Source: Pelagicoccus mobilis (GTDB lineage Bacteria > Verrucomicrobiota > Verrucomicrobiia > Opitutales > Opitutaceae). Taken from it: a stretch of DNA of 64,000 bases. Shown here one piece after another: positions 16,002 to 23,635 of the stretch. The stretch is from NCBI RefSeq assembly GCF_016595505.1, contig NZ_JAENIL010000034.1, positions 27,368 through 91,367 of the forward strand. Direction: 5' to 3'. Made by a program: the position numbers and the translations under genes. Each line of letters opens with the position of its first letter. Within the stretch, counting starts at the first letter, position 1. The notes under the pieces are model-generated. The model was not told the origin of the DNA, made no database searches, and was given only the letters and a program-made list of their open reading frames with translations.

Positions 16002-17054
16002 ATGACACGCGTAACAGTAAGAATGGTAGCCGAGAAGGCGGGGGTCAGTGTATCCACCGCATCGCTCGCGCTGCGTAATGACCCGCGTGTTTCCGAAGAT
16101 ACGAGGCTACGCGTTGACGAGGTAGCTCACATGCTCGGCTACTATCCTCACCCGCTTCTTGGTTCTATGATGCAAGATGTCAGAAGCGGAAAGAAGGAGC
16201 GTCAGAAGCTATCGATTGTTTATTTGGACAATCTGAAGGAGGAGGGGCGCTGGAAGGAAGTGGCTTCATATGCCGCTACGTTTGAGGGAGCCCGCAGACG
16301 TGCGGAGCAGCTCGGTTATGATTTCGATTTGATTTGGGCCCGTGCTCCGAAACTGAGTTCAAAGCGGCTGTCAGATATCCTTTGGAATCGCGGTGTCGAT
16401 GGGATTATCCTTGGCCCTAGCGAAGAGCCGCATCTATCGATCGATTTGGATTGGGACCGTTTTTCTACTGTGGCGATTTCGTACGATGTGGTAGGGGGGC
16501 CATTTCACCGTGTGACCAATAACCATTATTTGAGTATTCGTCTCGCCGTCGAGGTAGCGAAGCAGTTGGGCTATCGCCGGATTGGTATCTTCCTCGAGCA
16601 GCATCAGAATGAGCGGGTAAACAACGTTTATTCAAACTACATGGCTGCCTACAACAGTAAGGTAGACGAAGCGAACAGGGTTGAACCGTGTTTTCTAGAT
16701 GGATACACGAAGAAGGATCTTTTCCAATGGTTGGAGAGCGAAAAGCCGGATTTAGTCCTAGGTTTAAGCCGCTTTATTTACGAATGGATGGTTGAAGGCG
16801 GAGTTCGCGTGCCAAAGGATGTCGGATTCGCCTTGCTCGATCGGCAGCCGATAGACGAGGTGTGCTGCGGAGTGGATCAAAGAACTGAATACATTGGCCA
16901 GTCGGCGGTGGATTTGGTTACCACTCTTCTGCGAACTTATCAGAAGGGGGTTGCTGAAGTGCCCTTGCATCTATTGTCAGAAGGTCGCTGGCATCAGGGG
17001 GGGACGATGGTTTACCCGCCCGATTTTCAGGCCCCGCTTTCAGTTCGTACCTAG
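16002..17054 (+). CDS. LacI-family transcriptional regulator
   Basis: The 350-residue protein has an N-terminal helix-turn-helix 'MTRVTVRMVAEKAGVSVSTA' followed by the hinge helix region 'LRLRVDEVAHMLGYYPHP', and a periplasmic-binding-protein-like effector domain ending in 'RWHQGGTMVYPP'. It is transcribed divergently from the GH16/beta-helix operon, so control of that operon by a released oligosaccharide is the simplest reading. An AraC gene on the opposite strand ends 13 bp beyond its stop. I see no convincing palindromic operator in the 168-bp divergent region. Confidence 0.9.
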   Translation: MTRVTVRMVAEKAGVSVSTASLALRNDPRVSEDTRLRVDEVAHMLGYYPHPLLGSMMQDVRSGKKERQKLSIVYLDNLKEEGRWKEVASYAATFEGARRRAEQLGYDFDLIWARAPKLSSKRLSDILWNRGVDGIILGPSEEPHLSIDLDWDRFSTVAISYDVVGGPFHRVTNNHYLSIRLAVEVAKQLGYRRIGIFLEQHQNERVNNVYSNYMAAYNSKVDEANRVEPCFLDGYTKKDLFQWLESEKPDLVLGLSRFIYEWMVEGGVRVPKDVGFALLDRQPIDEVCCGVDQRTEYIGQSAVDLVTTLLRTYQKGVAEVPLHLLSEGRWHQGGTMVYPPDFQAPLSVRT

Positions 17055-17067
17055 CGAGTACTTGCCG

Positions 17068-17940
17068 TTAGTTAGAACTGAAAAGACGACGATAGCTAGT
17101 CGGGGGGATGCCCTCGGCTTTTTTGAAGGTTCGGATGAAGTAGGAGGGGCTGCTGAATCCGCATTTCCATGAGATAACGGATACATCTTCCATGGTGCTA
17201 GTGAGGAAGCTGCGAGCTCTTTGAAGACGCAGCTCGCGGATGTAAGCGATGATAGGCTTTCCTGTTTGTATGCTGAATAGCCGAGAAAGGTACGAAGGCG
17301 AGCGATGGAGTTCCTTGGCTAGATGCTTGACTGAAAGGGCTGGGTCTAGGATCTGTTCGCTGATTCTTCGTTTGCAGAGGGCGATTAGTTGGGAATCGGT
17401 CTGTTTACGTTTCAGGGATAGCTGGCGCCAGGTTTGCCAGACGTGCGCGACCAAAGCACGGAGAAAGGCTTGAGAGGTCAGTGCTGCGGATGGGTCGCCT
17501 GTAGGGATCGAGCTGATTTGCTCGAGCAAGTCGAGAGCTAGCGATGTCTGAGGGTTGTGTAGATTGAGAGCCCAGTCGCGTTGTTGGTCTGCGACTACTC
17601 TGAGGTCGTAGTCAGTTCGAGAGACTCGAATGAGAAGAGCTCGGCTGTTGGAGGTGTTGGATATTTGGATGTCCTCCCAAGAGCTGAGGGGGAGGGCTGC
17701 ATTCACACTGGGGGAGATTTGTATCGTCGTATCCGATGATATGAGACGGGTTTCACCGTCCAAAGCGATGGCGAGTAGGGATGAGTTCTCAGGCTTTATT
17801 TCTCCGATAGCGACCTCTGTCAGCTTGTTGAACAGGATGGGACCAGCGTGTAAGGCTTGTTCGAATAGCTCGTTTAGCGAGCTTTGTTCGGAGGCCTCGA
17901 GTAGTTGGATGTTTCTAGGTGATGTAGAAGGGGCGAGCAT
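17068..17940 (-). CDS. AraC-family transcriptional regulator
   Basis: The 290-residue regulator (ATG 17940; a TTG-started extension to 17970 is less likely) has a variable N-terminal effector domain. Its C-terminal pair of helix-turn-helix motifs covers about residues 190-288: 'SVKHLAKELHRSPSYLSRLF' and 'DVSVISWKCGFSSPSYFIRTF'. It is divergent from the GH140-like gene. A 14-bp direct repeat at 18041 and 18062, spaced 21 bp, lies in the shared promoter region and fits the two half-sites an AraC-type dimer binds. Likely roles are activation of the GH140-like gene and self-control. Confidence 0.88.
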   Translation of the reverse strand: MLAPSTSPRNIQLLEASEQSSLNELFEQALHAGPILFNKLTEVAIGEIKPENSSLLAIALDGETRLISSDTTIQISPSVNAALPLSSWEDIQISNTSNSRALLIRVSRTDYDLRVVADQQRDWALNLHNPQTSLALDLLEQISSIPTGDPSAALTSQAFLRALVAHVWQTWRQLSLKRKQTDSQLIALCKRRISEQILDPALSVKHLAKELHRSPSYLSRLFSIQTGKPIIAYIRELRLQRARSFLTSTMEDVSVISWKCGFSSPSYFIRTFKKAEGIPPTSYRRLFSSN

Positions 17941-18000
17941 TGGAGAGTGGGGAAGGCAAGACGGTCGCAACTGTCTCAGCCTGTGGCCATGCCGCTGAGA

Positions 18001-18014
18001 TCGAACACGTTGAA
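18001..18014 (-). promoter_or_regulatory. Second copy of the TTCAACGTGTTCGA motif
   Basis: TCGAACACGTTGAA is the exact reverse complement of the 14-mer found upstream of the GH1 gene and the first TonB receptor. It lies 60 bp upstream of the AraC start codon at 17940, on the AraC-proximal side of the intergenic region shared with the GH140-like gene. Confidence 0.5.
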
Positions 18015-18040
18015 TTGAATCTTCGATTTGTTTGAATATC

Positions 18041-18075
18041 GCGCGTTTGTGCTAGGAAAGAGCGCTTTCGTGCTA
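18041..18075. promoter_or_regulatory. Direct repeat with 21-bp period, candidate AraC-type operator
   Basis: GCGCGTTTGTGCTA (18041-18054) and GCGCTTTCGTGCTA (18062-18075) differ at two positions and are exactly 21 bp apart, two helical turns. Direct repeats with this spacing are typical of AraC-family sites. The divergent AraC gene at 17940 is the obvious binder. Confidence 0.6.
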
Positions 18076-18161
18076 AATTAAATGATCGTCCGAAAGGGGC
18101 GCTTTGACTATGCGTCGGGGTTTAGTTAACTCCTTAGACTTTGCCCTGTTCTTGTTTCGCT

Positions 18162-19505
18162 ATGAGGAAATTCCTATCTCTTACGATGATTCTAACTGCT
18201 CTGACTTCGTTAAGCCACGCTGGTGATTCGCTTTCGATTAGTGAGGATGGCAGGTACTTTGAGGATGAAAAAGGGGATACGTTCTTTTGGTTGGGCGACA
18301 CCGCCTGGGAGCTTTTCCATCGTTTGTCTTATGAGGAATCCGAACTCTACTTGAAGACGCGAAAGGAGCAGGGATTCAATGTCGTGCAAGCGGTTGTTTT
18401 GGCAGAGCTCAAGGGCTTGGACGTACCGAATGCGAATGGAGATTTGCCCTTGATCGACAAGGATCCAGCTCGCCCCAACGAAGCCTATTTTCAGCATGTG
18501 GACCGTGTGGTCGATTTGGCGAATTCCTTGGGGATTCGCATGGCTTTGCTGCCGATGTGGGGAGATAAGTGGAACTTGAAGTGGGGTGTTGGGCCGGAAG
18601 TATTCACACCCGAAAACGCGGAGACTTATGGTCTTTTCTTGGGGGCTCGCTATGCGGATCGAAACGTAATCTGGGTGCTGGGTGGCGACCGTAATCCTGA
18701 AGAGCCGGAGGATAGCGCGATTACGCGGGCTCTAGCGAAAGGGATAGAGTCAGGGGACGGAGGTCGTCATCTCATGACCTATCATCCACAGGGTGGATAC
18801 AGTTCCTCGGACTTTTTCCAGGAGGATACGTGGCTCGATTTTCACATGTTTCAGAGTGGCCATGCTCCTAGTATCTTTCCGAATTTTAAGAAAACGGAGT
18901 CGGACCGCGCCCTTTTGCCCGTGCGTCCTGTTTTGGATGCCGAGCCGATGTACGAGGATCATCCGATCGATTGGAAACCTGAGAAGGGATGGTATGACGA
19001 GTTTGAATGCCGCCGGGCGGCTTATTGGTCTGTTCTGAAGGGAGCAGCGGGACACACCTACGGAAACCACAATATCTGGCAAATGTGGCAGCCGGGGCGT
19101 GACCCAATCTCGGCAGCCAGAACCCCTTGGCGGGAGGCATTGCGTTGGCCGGGAGCGTTTCAAGCGGGCTACATGAAGAACTTCTTCGAGTCGTTCGAGT
19201 GGTGGTCGTTGTCTCCTGTTGCTAGCGAATTAGTCGTTGGTCCCGCTGAGGAAGAGAAGACAGTAGTGGCGGCAGCTACTGAAGGGCTTGAGCTCGTTGT
19301 CGCATATACTCCCTTCGGAAACGACTTTTCGTTGAATTTAGACTGGCGAGAAGGTTCCTTGTATTCGTTGAGTTGGTACAACCCTCAGGATGGTCAGCGT
19401 GTCTTTGCTGATCCCGTAAAAATTAAGGGTGGTTCCCTTGCTCTTGTCGTCCCAGGAAATGAGATTCGGGGCAATGACTGGGTCGCTGTGTTGGAGCGGC
19501 AGTAG
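18162..19505 (+). CDS. Secreted GH140-like (apiosidase-type, DUF4038) glycoside hydrolase
   Basis: The 447-residue enzyme starts at ATG 18162, which opens a signal peptide (MRKFLSLTMILTALTSLSHA). It has the DUF4038 barrel start 'GRYFEDEKGDTFFWLGDTAWELFHRL' region. Candidate catalytic residues are D176 in WVLGGD and E261 in LDAEPMYED, matching the Asp/Glu pair I remember for the GH140 apiosidase. A C-terminal beta-sandwich (putative collagen-binding-like domain) ends with 'NEIRGNDWVAVLE'. GH140 members act on pectin side chains, but many DUF4038 proteins in marine bacteria act on other sugars. The AraC regulator upstream is divergent and probably controls it. Confidence 0.83.
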   Translation: MRKFLSLTMILTALTSLSHAGDSLSISEDGRYFEDEKGDTFFWLGDTAWELFHRLSYEESELYLKTRKEQGFNVVQAVVLAELKGLDVPNANGDLPLIDKDPARPNEAYFQHVDRVVDLANSLGIRMALLPMWGDKWNLKWGVGPEVFTPENAETYGLFLGARYADRNVIWVLGGDRNPEEPEDSAITRALAKGIESGDGGRHLMTYHPQGGYSSSDFFQEDTWLDFHMFQSGHAPSIFPNFKKTESDRALLPVRPVLDAEPMYEDHPIDWKPEKGWYDEFECRRAAYWSVLKGAAGHTYGNHNIWQMWQPGRDPISAARTPWREALRWPGAFQAGYMKNFFESFEWWSLSPVASELVVGPAEEEKTVVAAATEGLELVVAYTPFGNDFSLNLDWREGSLYSLSWYNPQDGQRVFADPVKIKGGSLALVVPGNEIRGNDWVAVLERQ

Positions 19506-19935
19506 GTAGGTTCTTTTTGTTAAGGGACTTAGGTCTGGGGGTAGTCCTTCGACCGTGATGTTTGGGAGCGGATGCTGTTCCCTTGATGGGTAAAAAATGT
19601 GTTTTCCCCATCGGTATCGAACGCTTTTCAACGTGTTCGATAGTGGTCGAGTCGAATCTTTCGCTTATTGATGCAGAACTGATCTGCATACACCGGACGT
19701 GGTTTGAAACTGTCCGCGACCGAGATCATCGACCCCCACATTACCCCTGATACGCATGAGTTCAGTTACACGCAGAGCACTATTGTTGTTTGTGTCGCCC
19801 TCGGCGAATTGGCGATTGCGGGAGTCCGGCAGAGCCTCGCTGGAATTCTTAGGCGAGTTTTTGTCTCCAAACCGTAACTACGCAGTACTTGCTACTAAGT
19901 AATCTATATCAACTACAACAATAACTATAGACTGT
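19506..19935. other. 430-bp leader region before the first TonB receptor
   Basis: The gap contains the operator-like inverted repeat at 19615-19642 and otherwise no ORF, tRNA or hairpin terminator I can support. The last 60 bases before the ATG are A/T-rich (ctatatcaactacaacaata), as expected for a promoter or leader. Confidence 0.5.
19615..19642. promoter_or_regulatory. Inverted repeat containing the third TTCAACGTGTTCGA copy
   Basis: TATCGAAC and GTTCGATA are perfect 8-bp arms with a 12-bp spacer. The right half includes the exact 14-mer (19627-19640) shared with 10111 and 18001. It is about 295 bp before the TonB receptor start, so the transcription start may lie well upstream of the gene. 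Confidence 0.55.
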
Positions 19936-22900
19936 ATGAATAAGCCGAGTCGAAATGGTTTGCCAAATGCCCTAGGCAAGCCGTCAAAACTGTTTCTTGG
20001 CGCCGCAGCCTTCGGACTAGCAGCGACAAGCCCCGTCTTTTCTCAATCTGAGGTAGACGACGAAGATGAAGTTTTCACCCTGAGCCCGTTTACGGTATCA
20101 GCTGGAGAGGATTCTGGATACGATGCGAAGCACACTCTTGCTGGCACGCGTGTCCGTACTGAACTTAAGGACGTTGGTTCCGCCATCTCCGTCATGACGG
20201 AGCAGTTCCTGGAGGATACGGGATCCACGAATGCCGAGGAAGCCCTCGTTTATGCCAATAACACCGAAGTCGTGGGGCAGGGAGGTAACTTCTTGGGGGG
20301 GCAGCGCACTCCAAACATTGGTTTGCCCGAAGCCTCTACTGTAGCAGGAACCCGTGTTCGCGGGCTTGAGAGCGCAGACAACTTGCGAGATTTCTTCCTC
20401 TCTAGCATTCCTTGGGACTCGTACAATGTTGATCGCGTCGACCTGCAGCGTGGAGCGAATTCTGTCCTTTTTGGTATTGGTAGTGCGGCTGGTATTATCA
20501 ATACATCGGTTATCGATCCTTTCTATCAGAACGAGACCGAGGTGGAGCTGAAGTTCGATAATTTTGGTTCGATGCGCATGAGCGCTGACATCAACCGTGT
20601 CCTATTCGAGGATGAACTTGCGGTGCGAGTTGCGATCTTGAGAGATGACAAGAAGTATCAGCAAGATTCGGCTTTTCGGGAAGATGAACGCTTGTTCGTT
20701 GCGGCCAAGTGGGAGCCTAAGTTTCTTCGAAATGATAGTGATGTGTTCTCTCTCTCAGCCAACTTTGAGACCGGAGACATTGATCGTAATGACGTTGTCC
20801 TTACACCACCGGTCGACCTGATTACGCCCTGGTTCAATGACATGGGGCAGCTCACGGTGGATTACCTCGATTCATCAGGCTTGGATGGAACCAGCCCGTT
20901 TATCGGAAAAAATCCTTACTCGCACAATGGCGCTGCTATTGCTCTGTATCCGTTTGGTGAATCAACCCAATGGGGTTACAAGCAATCGAATGGTTTGAGA
21001 GGCGTTGGCGCTACCGACCAGAATCCGGGATTGCCGGTCGAAGGTAATGGACATCATTACGGTGTAGCGGACTGGGTTGGAATTGCGTTGGGTATGGAGC
21101 TTCCGGGCTCTAGCTCTGGCAAGACGGTTAACAAGTCGCTTACTGATCGCAGGGTCTTCGACTTCTATAATGATCACCTCTATGGTCCTAACAAGGGGCA
21201 GACCCAAGAGTTCAATACATATAACTTGGGTCTCACGAAAACCTTTTTCAATGGCGATTTGGCGTTCAACGTTATCTACGACAACCAGTCCAGTCGTCAC
21301 GACAGTTATCGAATGACTGGGATCAATGCGATCGCGGTTGATTTCTACGAAACGCTACCAGACGGTTCTGCTAATCCGTTCTTGGGTATGCCTTACCTTC
21401 CTGGAAGTAAGGACGCTCCGTGGACCGTTCATAATAACGACCGTGAAACCCTCAGAGCTACCATGACTGGAGAGTTGGATTTCGCTAAGATTTTGGACAG
21501 CGATTCAATGCTCAGTAACATTCTCGGAAGGCATGTATTCACTGGAGCATACAGCGACTACGAGGAAACATCCTGGGGCTACGGAGCCGGCGAATCCTAC
21601 TACACTGATCTAAGCTATGCGGTGACTGGAGTGGATATTGATCTCGCCCGTGATGACAGACGTATCATGGGACAGCACTATTTGAGCAATGTATCGATGT
21701 TGGGGCTAAGCAGCGCTTCCCAAGCGACTATTCATAGCTTGAATGTCATGCAGAGCCCGACGCCCGGCCAGATTGTGCAATGGGATGCGATCAATGGTAA
21801 CAAGGCGCTTTATGATGTGCCAGCGGTAAACAACTACACTTCTGCAAATAGAAGACCTTCGTGGGCCTACGACAATCGCAACGAGATCGAAAGTCAGACT
21901 GCTGTTTGGCAAGGTTACCTATTGGGTGGGAACCTCGTGCCAATGGTTGGGTGGAGAGAGGATACTTTCGATCCCTACCAGATTAGTCCACTCGTGGGTG
22001 AATTGCCTGAGACTGGTGGATTCTTCGACTTGTCTCAACGTGATCCTAACGCCTTTACTTTCCTAGGCGATCAGGCTGCTGAAGGCCAAACTCACACATT
22101 CAGCGTGGTAGGCCACGTCCCACAAAATTGGGTTGAAAAGATCCCAGGTGTATCCGGATTGAGAGCACACTATAACGAGTCAGAGAACTTCCGTCCTGGA
22201 GGGATCAGACGTGGTGTACTCGGAGAATACATGCCGCTGCAGACGGGTGAAACCACTGAGGTCGGAATCTCGGCCGAGTTCATGGAAGGCAAGTATCGAC
22301 TCAAGATCAACAAGTACGAATCCAACATCGCTAACGCGAACTCCCCAACACCGTTCTCTCAAGCTTGGGCGCTCAACTATGAGTTCTGGAATCTTGGAGC
22401 GGCTTATGGGATGAAGAAACTGATTGAAACCGGCGAGACTTGGCACATGCCAGTCTGGGGCAATGCGGCTCTCTTAGGTCCACTAGATTCGCCAAATGGC
22501 TGGGGTACTACTTCGGAAGGTTCCAAGTACGGAGCTGGCAACACCCTCTGGTGGGGACCTCCAAGTGATTTGGCTACTACATTTGTGGATACACCAGCAG
22601 GTGTTACAGAGGCTGAATGGCCGCAGGCAGTGGTGGATGAATGGTACGACTTGATGGTCGATTCCATAGATGCCTGGATCGAGATGGCTCCTCCTGAAGG
22701 CTTCCAGGACGCGTGGAACATGAATGATCGTCAAGATCCCGACGCGTTTAGCCCATGGTCTATGAGTGGTCAGGGCGAGATTCGCCCGATTGCGAATACG
22801 AGCTCCGAAGGTTACGAGATTGAATTCATAGCAAATCCGATCGAAGGCCTGAACATCTCCATGACCTTGGCCCAGACGGAAGCGATTGCTACTGATTCAT

Positions 22901-23490
22901 GGTCGAACATGGGCTGGTTAGCCGAGCGCTATGAGCAATTGGTGACGACTCCTTTGGGCGCAATGATGATGTGGGATACTCGTGACTGGATTGGTAGAGA
23001 ACTCTACAACGACACTGCTCTCAATCGTTGGGTCGAGTTCATCATGAACGATTACTGGTTGGCTACTGAGCTAGACGGTGCGGTCGTTCCAGAGCTACGT
23101 GAGTGGTCTGGCAATATCACTGCCAACTACTTCTTCAAGGATGGCGCTCTTAAGGGCACTAATTGGGGTGGTAGCGTTCGTTATCTCGACAAGTCCAACA
23201 CTGGCTTCGCGTTCAATGAAGTATTCAATGAAGACCTCGGAGTGACTGAAGAGCGTTACGATATCACCAGACCGTATTACGCTCCTTCAGAAACGAAGTT
23301 CGACTTCTGGGTTGGCTACGAGAGAACACTCAGCGACAACATCGATTGGAAGGTTCAACTCAACGTACGGAACGTGTTTGCTGACAAGGATCTGATTCCA
23401 GTCACAGTACAGTCCTTCGATGGTAGTGCCGGACAGTTCCGCATTCCGGAACCACGCACTGTATCGATCTCCAACTCATTCTCGTTCTAG
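19936..23490 (+). CDS. TonB-dependent outer-membrane receptor
   Basis: The 1184-residue receptor has a signal peptide ending near SPVFSQ and an acidic leader with the TonB-box-like 'EVFTLSPFTVSAG'. A plug domain follows (TLAGTRVRTELKDVGSAISV, VDRVDLQRGANSVLFGIGSAAG), then a 22-strand-type barrel ending 'SISNSFSF' with terminal Phe. It should import a bound ligand across the outer membrane using TonB/ExbBD energy; those genes are not in the window. The GH2 and GPH symporter genes downstream suggest a galactoside- or mannoside-type oligosaccharide. No SusD-like lipoprotein accompanies it. A clear terminator follows the gene, so it is probably transcribed alone. Confidence 0.92.
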   Translation: MNKPSRNGLPNALGKPSKLFLGAAAFGLAATSPVFSQSEVDDEDEVFTLSPFTVSAGEDSGYDAKHTLAGTRVRTELKDVGSAISVMTEQFLEDTGSTNAEEALVYANNTEVVGQGGNFLGGQRTPNIGLPEASTVAGTRVRGLESADNLRDFFLSSIPWDSYNVDRVDLQRGANSVLFGIGSAAGIINTSVIDPFYQNETEVELKFDNFGSMRMSADINRVLFEDELAVRVAILRDDKKYQQDSAFREDERLFVAAKWEPKFLRNDSDVFSLSANFETGDIDRNDVVLTPPVDLITPWFNDMGQLTVDYLDSSGLDGTSPFIGKNPYSHNGAAIALYPFGESTQWGYKQSNGLRGVGATDQNPGLPVEGNGHHYGVADWVGIALGMELPGSSSGKTVNKSLTDRRVFDFYNDHLYGPNKGQTQEFNTYNLGLTKTFFNGDLAFNVIYDNQSSRHDSYRMTGINAIAVDFYETLPDGSANPFLGMPYLPGSKDAPWTVHNNDRETLRATMTGELDFAKILDSDSMLSNILGRHVFTGAYSDYEETSWGYGAGESYYTDLSYAVTGVDIDLARDDRRIMGQHYLSNVSMLGLSSASQATIHSLNVMQSPTPGQIVQWDAINGNKALYDVPAVNNYTSANRRPSWAYDNRNEIESQTAVWQGYLLGGNLVPMVGWREDTFDPYQISPLVGELPETGGFFDLSQRDPNAFTFLGDQAAEGQTHTFSVVGHVPQNWVEKIPGVSGLRAHYNESENFRPGGIRRGVLGEYMPLQTGETTEVGISAEFMEGKYRLKINKYESNIANANSPTPFSQAWALNYEFWNLGAAYGMKKLIETGETWHMPVWGNAALLGPLDSPNGWGTTSEGSKYGAGNTLWWGPPSDLATTFVDTPAGVTEAEWPQAVVDEWYDLMVDSIDAWIEMAPPEGFQDAWNMNDRQDPDAFSPWSMSGQGEIRPIANTSSEGYEIEFIANPIEGLNISMTLAQTEAIATDSWSNMGWLAERYEQLVTTPLGAMMMWDTRDWIGRELYNDTALNRWVEFIMNDYWLATELDGAVVPELREWSGNITANYFFKDGALKGTNWGGSVRYLDKSNTGFAFNEVFNEDLGVTEERYDITRPYYAPSETKFDFWVGYERTLSDNIDWKVQLNVRNVFADKDLIPVTVQSFDGSAGQFRIPEPRTVSISNSFSF

Positions 23491-23513
23491 TAGGTTTCTA
23501 AGTTATCTCAACG

Positions 23514-23553
23514 GAGCCCGATGGCCAATCGGCTGTCGGGCTCTTTAATTTCT
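23514..23553 (+). terminator. Rho-independent terminator of the first TonB receptor gene
   Basis: GAGCCCGA (23514-23521) pairs with TCGGGCTC (23536-23543) around an inner GCC-AATC-GGC stem, followed by TTTAATTT. It lies 24 bp after the receptor stop codon. Confidence 0.85.
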
Positions 23554-23635
23554 CACCCATTAAGTAAAAGAGTCGGAAGCGCACATAGTATCCGGAGCGG
23601 ATAGCTGAGACAGTAGACGGGTGATCTCGAAAACA

